Program-made: the position numbers and the translations under genes | Source: Pseudocercospora fijiensis CIRAD86 | Taxonomy: Eukaryota > Ascomycota > Dothideomycetes > Mycosphaerellales > Mycosphaerellaceae | DNA: 64,000 nucleotides | Direction of reading: 5' to 3' | Assembly: GCF_000340215.1 (NCBI RefSeq) | Contig: NW_006921539.1 | Coordinates: 2,118,507 to 2,182,506, forward strand | Shown: positions 55,727 to 64,000 of the stretch, piece by piece | Position numbering within the stretch: the first letter of the stretch is position 1 | How the letters are laid out: every line of letters starts with the position of its first letter | The notes under the pieces: generated by a model | What the model was told of the DNA's origin: nothing | Seen by the model: only the letters and a program-made list of their open reading frames with translations | The model's database searches: none

Positions 55727-57842
55727 GATCGAGTATAGTTAAAGAGACGAGATACTAGTAAAGGGCTAAGGTATAAGTCCTATTAATCTAGAAAATTATA
55801 GTTAAAGCTACTACGAAAAGCTAGCAAGGATTAGAATCGAGACTAGTTGTCTTTATATCCTCGATATAGAGTAGAAGTTTCTTTATTAGTATTAGAGCGA
55901 AGCCTTTACGTCTATAAAGGCAAAGTAGCTTACGATTAATACGATCGAAGCTAGGTATCTAGGGACGGTAGAAGTATTACTAAGGGAGGAAGGGGTATAG
56001 GTAATTATTCTATACTCGGTATATATAGCCGGCGTTCGTAGCCGGCAGATACTAACAGTTAAATAGAAAGCGTTTCTCGAGGGCAGAGTACTACTACTAT
56101 ATAAAATCTTTACTAAGGTAGAGAGGGCTTATATCCGGAATCTAAGCTACTAGTAGGATAGGTTAGCGTTAGAATTCTCTAAATCTCTATATAAGCCTCC
56201 GAAGGATTACCTATTTTAGCGATACGGCTTTATCTCGACTACTCCGTAGGTACCCGACGAAGCTCGAGCGCTCTTTAAGGTCTTTACTAAGAAGCGGAAG
56301 GAGTTCGAGGATTATAATTAGTTAATAGAGCTATTAGTTAGTCTTAGGTTTCGTAGTTAGACTCGGCCTAAGCATTTGCTTATCGAGTGTCTTATACCGA
56401 AAGAGGATAGATTAAGACTAAAAACGAGCTTAGATTCGTTAGGTATAGTAGCTCGGTTCCGTTAGTAGGAGAGAGCCGCCGTATAGAAGGCAAAATTTAG
56501 GTAGTTAGGGTAGCTAGGAAAGAAATTCTAGTAGTTAGGCTAGCTAGGGTAGCTAGGAAAAAAAAATCTAGTAGTTAGGTAGCTAAGAAACAAAAAAAAA
56601 AGATAGCTAGCTATTTACTACCTAGCTATTCCTAACGATACGATACTATAAAAGAAAGGGTGTTTCCCTATAGCTACTAGTATATATCTACTACTCCTAA
56701 GTCCTTACCTTACTATACGAAACTTTAAAACATACCGACCGACATTATATAAATACTAGGCGCTATACTAGGAAGAATAACAACGAGACGATAGTCGAAA
56801 TAGTCTAGTATACTATATACGAGCGAGATTACGACAACGTCGAGACGAGGTCGTATACTTACCTTCGAGCCTATCGAGTCCTAGACGACGATTAGGGCTA
56901 GATTTATCCTCTCCGAATCCTAGTAGTAGGAATTTATTATAGGGTACTACTACCTAGTCCTTACCTTTACGGAGTCTAAGTAGAAGGTTATTCGGAGATA
57001 TAAGAACATCGAGTATTAACCCGGAAATCTTCGAAAAGGCTAGCTAGGCGTATCTTTAGAAACCCGAGTATATAGAGTAGTTTAATTAATAGGTCTATAA
57101 GATATAGTTCCCTTTATACTTACGTTCGAAGGAGTATAAACTCCGGAAGTACTCGATACGATAGGGGAGTAAGGAGCGAACGGATACATTCTAGAAGTTC
57201 TTTATAGAGGGGGTATTATACCGTTATACGACTTCTCGACTTAAAGGTTAACTAGTAATTGTCTATAACTTCTACGGCTTAATCTTAAAATACCCGAAAC
57301 TAGGGGATAGGAACTTATCGCCTACGAACTATCTCTATTCTAAACGGTATCGGGAATCTTAAGGAGAGAGGAGAGTTAATATAGATATAGCGTTCTAGAA
57401 AGAGGTACGTCTTCTAAAATACCGGCTATAGCTGCCGGCTATAGCTACCGGCTATAGATTCCGGCTACTTTAATTAACCGTAGAGATCTAGCTAATTATT
57501 ATAGGCTACGCTTAAGGAAGCTCTAGGATTAAAGGCTACCGATTTCTCTCCCGAAGACTTTAAGTAACTAGTAAACGAAATGCTAGCTATAAACGGTCTT
57601 CCGGAAGACTTCTACGAAAGGGAGTCTATATAGAAGACATACCTATAATATATATCTTATAAACTATCCTCCCCTATTTCTCGGCGCGATAATATAGCGT
57701 ATTATATTCGAAAAGAATAAAGAGGCTACGTAAGACGATATTCGGGAGATCCTCCGTAATACTCGCCGAGTAGCTATTACTATTAATAGCTAGTTAAGCC
57801 GGAATATAAGAGCCTCCTTCCTCTCGATTATACTATACTTTA
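55727..57842 (+). mobile_element. Unidentified RIP-mutated repeat, right part
   Basis: Continuation of the element at 46479-47709. A plus frame near 56080-56560 reads LLYKIFTKVERAYIRNL, YGFISTTP, VPDEARALFKVFTKKRKEFE and HLLIECLIPKEDRLRL with TAG/TAA stops, so it was coding. It ends in a run of GTAGTTAGGTAGCTAGG repeats (56500-56620). A Tyr-rich degenerate stretch follows near 56740-57300. No known transposase, RT or helicase signature was recognised. The right end is masked by Gypsy copy 2. Confidence 0.4.
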
Positions 57843-58041
57843 TATTAGGACTAAAGAGGTTATACGTGATTAGCATATAACCGGGCTCGAGTGAAGCTAG
57901 GGTCTTAGTGCCTTAGGCAGGGCTTAGCACTTAGTAATAGGCCTAACTTGCCTGCCTTCCTCCCTCTCCTCCTAGTTCCTTATCGAATACTACCTATACC
58001 TACTACTACCCTATCTACCTGCTAATATAACCCTTCTTATA
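57843..58041 (+). repeat. 5' LTR of Gypsy copy 2
   Basis: 199 bp, from TATTAGGACTAAAGAGG to CCCTTCTTATA; two bases longer than the LTRs of copy 1. Preceded by CTTTA, which would be the target duplication. Confidence 0.85.
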
Positions 58042-58329
58042 TAGTATTCGATCTACCCTTTAAGGGTAGCAGCTAGATAGTCCTTATTTTAAGCTTTTAG
58101 CGGTATAGCTACGAAAACCGTTAATCTAACTATATTACGCCCGAAGAACGGGACCTATACGTACTATTCTATCGAAACAACCGTACTAATTATTAAGCAA
58201 GGCCTTCTATACGGCCTATTATACTAAATTAATCGCACTAAGCCGATATCTACTAACTCCGCTATATCCGTATCTTAGGGGCCTATAATATATTATTAGT
58301 ATTACCCCCTATTACAATAGCCGGCTTAT

Positions 58330-59660
58330 TACGAAGCAATAACAACCGTGCTGCCGCTAGTAGCGCTAGCAACGACAACGCTAGCAGCACAGTGCCTACT
58401 AAAGTGCCTACTAAAGCACCTACTAAAGAGCCTACTGCTAGGCCTGCCGAAGAACCTATAGTTCTAGGTAACGACCTAGAGTTGCCTATTAACGATATAC
58501 TTAATAACATTGTTAATCGACGATATAGCTAACTAGCCTTTAGCCCCTAGCTAGTAGCGAGACTTTAAGAAGCTACCTAAAACAGGCTTACTGCCCTACG
58601 TTAAGAATAGTAGCTAAAGGATAACCTCCTCGAGCTCCGTCGCCTTTAGGAAGCCCTAACAACTACTACTAAACTAATAGTAGGGCCTTCCTTATTATCT
58701 GCTTAGAAGAAGAAGGATGCTAAGCTTAAGGACTATACCGTATTTAACGGCTCTAGTCGCAAGCAGTACAATAATTACATACGCGATTGTAAGCTTAACT
58801 AACGAAATGTACTAAGGGCTCTTCTAGACGACTATTTATTAGTTGTCTACGCTATATAGTATATTAATAGCGACCTAAAACGCACCTAGGATAACTATTT
58901 TGACTCCCTCGATAACTAGACCGCTGTTTAGTAGCAAACCTATAAAACTATTATACTAGATACCCTTAGAAACCCTATACTAAGGCAATAATATACTTAG
59001 GACTAGTACCTTCGAGCTAAGCAAAAGACTAATCAATCGGCTCGCTTATTCGAGGCCTATTTAAAAACCCTTAAAGACGACCTTCCGCCTAAGACTAATT
59101 CTATATAGATCTCCGAGATACGCCTAAAACTTAGATAGGAGCTTATCCTCGAATTAGACCGTCGCCGTATATTCGAACAAGCTAATCTAACACGTATTTA
59201 ATTTATAGTCGAAGTGGAAATAGCTAAACGAGCTGTTTAGCTTTAGTAACGGCTAGAATCGAGGATCCGACTAACTAGTACTAACCGTAGCAACCGTAGT
59301 AGCCGCGGAGGAAACTAAGGTTCCTACTAGAACAACAATACTAACAATAGGAATAGTAATAACGACCGTAGAAGAGGCCGTAGCCGACGACTATATAGAG
59401 GAGTCCGTAATAGGGGCCGTAGAAGGGGCTCGTATCCCTATAATACTAATCGCTTAACTAATAATAGTAGCAATAGCGGCTATAGCAATCCCCTAATAGG
59501 ATTGAAGTGCTTTAACTATAATAGCACTAGCTATCTACTAGGCTAATATAACAAACCTAAGGACTAGGCCCGAATTAACCGTGCTTCCGCTAAGTATAGG
59601 AAACATCTTTTAGCCGCTAATACTACCCTAGTCGGCTCGTTTAATTAGTCGAAAAAAGAA
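58330..59660 (+). pseudogene. gag of Gypsy copy 2, RIP-inactivated
   Basis: Aligns base by base with the gag of copy 1, including the Asn/Ser-rich start, the Arg-rich tail and the zinc knuckle near 59503-59550 (again with Tyr replacing Cys and His). Stops are RIP-type. Confidence 0.8.
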
Positions 59661-59689
59661 TAAGCGCCGTACTAACTGTTAGCCTTATA

Positions 59690-62600
59690 CGGCGTAAGAC
59701 TATCGACATTGTACTAGCTATTATACGTACCTATCTCGTATCGGATACGTATAGAGCTAATTATAAGACTAAGGTTATGCTAGATCTAGGAAATTTAGTT
59801 AGTGCCCTTATTAGCTATCGCCTAGCTAAGCAATTAGACCTTCGACAATTGCCTAGGACTAACCTACTAACCCTTACTTAGTTTAATAACGCTCGGCACT
59901 TAACCTATAGAGCCTACTATGTTTATATAGTCCTAAGAGATAACCTCGGCAACGAGCGCCTACTAGACTTTACTACCTACGTAGTAGATATAGACAACCT
60001 ATATAGGGGAGCTACTATTATTATTAGCAACCCTATTCTTAAGCACTATACTATCGCTATAGACTTAGGTAGCTAATAGTAGCGATTCGGAATCGCTAGG
60101 AAAGAGGACATTAAACACATTAATGCTAGCGAGTGCCCTAATAATATTAGGGTCCTGTTTATTAGCAACCTAATACTAGCCTCCGCCTTAGCTAACCCGA
60201 CTACCGACCTACTCGGTAGTAATAACGAAGAACCTATGCCCCCTAATAGTATAGACCCTAATTAGCTTGCTCGCATACTAGAGCCTATTCGAGAGACCTA
60301 TATTAATGTATTTAAACACTACCTAGCATCGATATTGCCTATATTTAAAGAGACGGATTATAAGATTAATATTATAGAGGGCAAAGAGGTCCCTTTTAGC
60401 CCCCTCTACAACCTTAGTAAACGAGAGCTTGCTATATTGCGTAAGTACCTAGAGGATTCGAAAACCTAGCTAATAGCCGCATTCGGTATAGTAACAGCCC
60501 TACTAGTGCACCTATCCTATTCGTACCGAAGAAGGATAGTAGCCTACGCCTATATATCGACTATCGTAGGCTTAACGCTGTTACTATTAAAGACCGCTGT
60601 CTACTTCCGCTTATTAATAAGACCCTCGATCGCCTCTCTAGCGCCTACTTCTATACTATACTAGATATTAAGGATACGTACTATCGTATCTGTATTCGTA
60701 AGGGCGATAAATATAAAACAGCCTTCCGTACTCGCTATAGCTATTTCGAGTACTTAGTTATGCTATTTAGCCTAGCTAATGCCCCTATAACATTCTAGTC
60801 CTATATTAATCGGGCCCTTTTAGGCCTATTAGACTACCTCTATATAGTTTACCTAGATAACATCCTAGTTTATATACACTCCCCTAATATTACGGAGTAC
60901 TAGGCTATAGTCCGTAAGGTACTCGATCGCTTGCGAGCCTATAGACTATATTGCAAGCCTTCTAAATGTACCTTCGCCGCTAAGGAGGTAGCCTTCCTTA
61001 GCTTCCTTGTATTAACTAAGGGTATTAAGGCTAATCCTAATTAGATTAAAACTATTACTAAATGGCCTGTTCCTACGTTAATTAAGGAACTATAGTCGTT
61101 CCTCGGCTTCGCTAATTTCTATCGTCGCTTTATTAAGGGCTATTTACGGTATATAATGCTACTAACTAAGCTTACTAAAACCAAGGCTAACCCGTCTAGA
61201 GAGTTCAAATAGACTAATAAAACACAAGCCGCTTTTAACGGTTTAAAGAAGCGCTTTACTAAAGTCCCCTTATTGTACTATTTTATACTAAGCAAGTAGA
61301 TCCGAATTGAGACTAACGCTTTACAGTTCGCTATATTAGCTATTATGTTATAACAGGCTAATAACACCTACTAGTACCCGATTGCCTTCTTTTTACGAAA
61401 AATAATCGACGTAGAACGTCGATACGAGACCTACGAGTAAGAGCTCTTAGCAATCGTAGAAGCCTTTAAGCATTAGCGCTACTATCTCGATAGTGCTTAG
61501 TACACAATTTAGGTCTATATAGACTATAACAACCTGCGTAGTATTACTAAGGTTATAAGGGTTATAGGTCGATAGGCTAGATAGGCCGTCTACCTCGCTA
61601 GGTTCGATTTTAATATATTATATCGGCTAGGCGTAAGCAACCCTGCTAATAGCCTATCGAGGCGGCCTAATTACGATAGCGAGACCTAGTATATCAATTT
61701 ATTGTTTCTAACCCTATAGTATAAGATTGCTATAGCCCGTATTGTTAATAAGCAAGCGTAGGATAAGCGGACTTCCGGACCCCGCGGCGGCAACAAATAC
61801 TATAGCGGAGTTATCGTTCTTCTAGTATACGTTAAAAGAAAGGACGTAGATCGCTCGAGCTATAATAACTCGATTAAAGACATTGCTATCTATAGCGATA
61901 GCCTATATAGCGACAGTACTATAGAAGAGGTTGTAGTAGTTCCGGCTACTAGTGCTATTAGATATATATAATGCGTACCTCGTTTAATAGCGAGGGTGCT
62001 ATTAAATAACCTTATAAATAGGGATAGTTAATCGTTTATAGATAAGCTGTTACGGGCTTAGCAGAGGGACGCCTTTACTATTAAACGTATTAATAGGCTT
62101 GTAAGTAGGCGAACGACTCGATCTAGTAAGAGTAATAGTTAGTCGATCGACGACAAAGGTTACTTAAGGTTTAAGGGCAGATACTATATCCCCGCTAAAC
62201 AATCGATTAGATAAGAGCTTTTAAAAAGGCACTATAATAGTAAGCTCGCTAGTTACTATAGTATAGAGAGGTCGTACGAGCTCCTATCGCGCATATACTA
62301 CTAGCTAAATAGTAAACGGTATATAAAAGAATACGTACAGACCTGTACAGTATGCTAGCGTATTAAAGCACTAAAGCACCTGCTATTTAGCGAGTTGTCT
62401 TTACTTCCTATTCCTAGGAAGCTATTCGTAGAGCTTACGATAGATTTTATTATAGGCCTTCCTCCTACTAAGCGTAGGGGCAGCAAGGATATATATAATG
62501 CTATCCTTGTTATAGTAGATCGATTTACTAAAGGTGCTCGATATATCCCGGCGCGGAAGAATTGGACTGCTATTAATATAGTAGAAGCGCTATAGAATAA

Positions 62601-63550
62601 TATCTTCTATACCTATTAGGGAACCCCTAAGGGGATAGTATCTAATCGTAGATCGACACTAACATCGCACTATTAGAGCGAAATATGCCTATAGCTAAGA
62701 CTGAAGCATCGGCTATTAATAGCCTTCTATCTACAGACTAACGGTTAAATAGAGAGACAGAATGCTACCCTATAGTAGTACCTACGTTACTACGTAGTTA
62801 TATTAACGAGAACCCTAACGACTAGGTTAACCTCCTATAACTAGCTGAATTCGTATATAATAATAGTGTCTACTTATTAACTAAGGTGTTACTATACATA
62901 GCTATAATAGGCTAGAACGCTACTATGCTATAAGACCTACTATCGCTCGAGGCCGAGCGTAAGGAAAGGGAAGCGCGTCAAGTACTAGAGATACTAGCGG
63001 CGATAGAACGTGTCTAGAAGATACAAGAAATCTATACTAAGATAGCTAAGAAGCTAACAAAGGCTTAAGAGTATTAAAAGGCCTACTACGATAAGCGCTA
63101 TATACCGATAACCTTTAAACAAGGCGACATAGTTATACTTAGTACGAAGAACCTCCGCATCCGCAAACACCTATTACCTAATAGCAAAACAAGGCCTAAG
63201 CTCGCACTAAGATATATTAGCCTATTCCGCATTCGAGAAGTTAAGGGCTCCTCCGTATAGGCCTATTAGTTGTAGCTTCTACCTTATTACACTATCTATA
63301 ACACCTTCTACGTATCCCTCCTTAAGCCGTACTACCTACGCGAAGGGGATAAAGCACCTGCTAAATCCGAGGATATACTAGCCGATAGTGAAGAGCTGTA
63401 GTCTATAGAGCGTATACTAAAGCATCGGACTAGGAAGGGCAAGAAGGAGTACCTACTAAGATAGTAGGGCTATTTACTAGAATAGGACTTATAGGAAGCT
63501 AAAGACTCCTTTAAGGACATAACCGAGTTGTTAGATAAGTATTAGACTAG
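59690..63550 (+). pseudogene. pol of Gypsy copy 2, RIP-inactivated
   Basis: Protease site near 59780 (MLDLGN), RT 60360-60900 (LRLYIDYRGLN, VYLDNILV), RNase H 61310-61570, integrase 62170-62950, chromodomain 63395-63545. A 201-bp stretch in the integrase core (62395-62595) is still open and keeps the first catalytic Asp (TIDFIIGLPPTKRRG). Elsewhere TAG/TAA stops interrupt the frame, so no full protein can be made. Confidence 0.85.
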
Positions 63551-64000
63551 CGTAAAGAACAAGAAGAAGGCTAAAAGCTTATAATGTTACTATTAAGGCC
63601 TAGGATTAATGCTACCCCCGGGGTGCTATTAGCTAACTAATTAGAGACAAGCGATTGTTAGTAACAAAGGACAATAAAACTATACTACTATAGAATCTGC
63701 CTCTTTACTAGCGCACCCTATAAGACCCTTCTCTTAGCGCCCCCTCTTATTCCTTTATTCTAGTAAGGCCTCGAGGCCTAAGCGGTCGGCAAGGACGGCG
63801 CGGCCGGCGCGGCTATATTAGTAACGGTATTGCGGAGTGTGTTACTGTTTAGAGAAGGAAAGATACGGCTATGTTAGTAACGGTATTGCTAAGTTGTTAT
63901 TAGTTAAAGAAGGAAATTAGAAGCAAGGTAAAGTTAGCGCTAAGACGGCTAGCTAAGCGCCGCTATTATTAATATTACTTACTATTATTACTACGTCTAT

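Larger units (their letters stand above)
57843..64000 (+). mobile_element. Ty3/Gypsy chromovirus, copy 2, cut by window end
   Basis: Starts with a 199-bp LTR (57843-58041), followed by the same internal order as copy 1: gag, protease, RT, RNase H, integrase, chromodomain (about 63395-63545) and 3' noncoding part. Lacks the TA-flanked insertion and the long TTA tract. The 3' LTR would lie about 0.7 kb beyond the window. RIP-mutated throughout, but a little less so than copy 1. Confidence 0.9.

Overview
This is a window of filamentous ascomycete nuclear DNA. Genes carry introns of about 50-83 bp with GT...AG ends, and the protein families are fungal. The repeats have been mutated by RIP (repeat-induced point mutation): CpA/TpG is almost absent, CpG is kept, and nearly every premature stop is TAG or TAA where CAG, CAA or TGG would be expected. 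The overall style suggests Dothideomycetes (inference).

Layout. (1) 369-14800: one very large Mutator-like (MULE) transposon of 14,412 bp. It is bounded by 51-bp terminal inverted repeats and a perfect 10-bp target duplication (GTTTTGAAAT). It carries a RIP-mutated transposase frame of more than 1,350 codons and several minisatellites. (2) 14801-40394: a gene island with normal base composition. In order it holds a medium-chain reductase broken by a 29-bp tandem duplication, a cytochrome P450, a branched-chain aminotransferase, a full ABCB multidrug transporter, a small unknown gene, the U2 spliceosomal RNA gene, a Cdc25/rhodanese-type phosphatase, a multicopper oxidase with an N-terminal starch-binding CBM20 module, a GH38 alpha-mannosidase, a conserved unknown protein, a cupin and a GNAT acetyltransferase. 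(3) 40395-42040: RIP-mutated DNA transposon remains. (4) 42224-44149: a small second island with a secreted flavin amine oxidase and the 3' end of a sulfotransferase-like gene, cut off by a retrotransposon and partly RIP-mutated. (5) 44150-64000: nested repeats. These are an inverted 3' fragment of a Ty3/Gypsy chromovirus with a (TTA)77 tract, an unidentified older repeat, a full-length 8,007-bp Gypsy copy with 197-bp LTRs and a GAGTA target duplication (itself carrying a 1,001-bp TA-flanked element), and a second Gypsy copy that runs off the window.

How the genes may work together. The reductase, P450, aminotransferase and ABC exporter (15183-25089) look like the tailoring and export part of a small specialised-metabolism locus, but no PKS or NRPS backbone is present, so this is inference. 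The other island genes look like ordinary housekeeping or secreted-enzyme loci. The items most worth a second look are the CBM20-laccase fusion, the giant MULE with intact ends, the frameshifting duplication, the TA-flanked GATCG-rich element, and the visible spread of RIP from an LTR into a single-copy gene.
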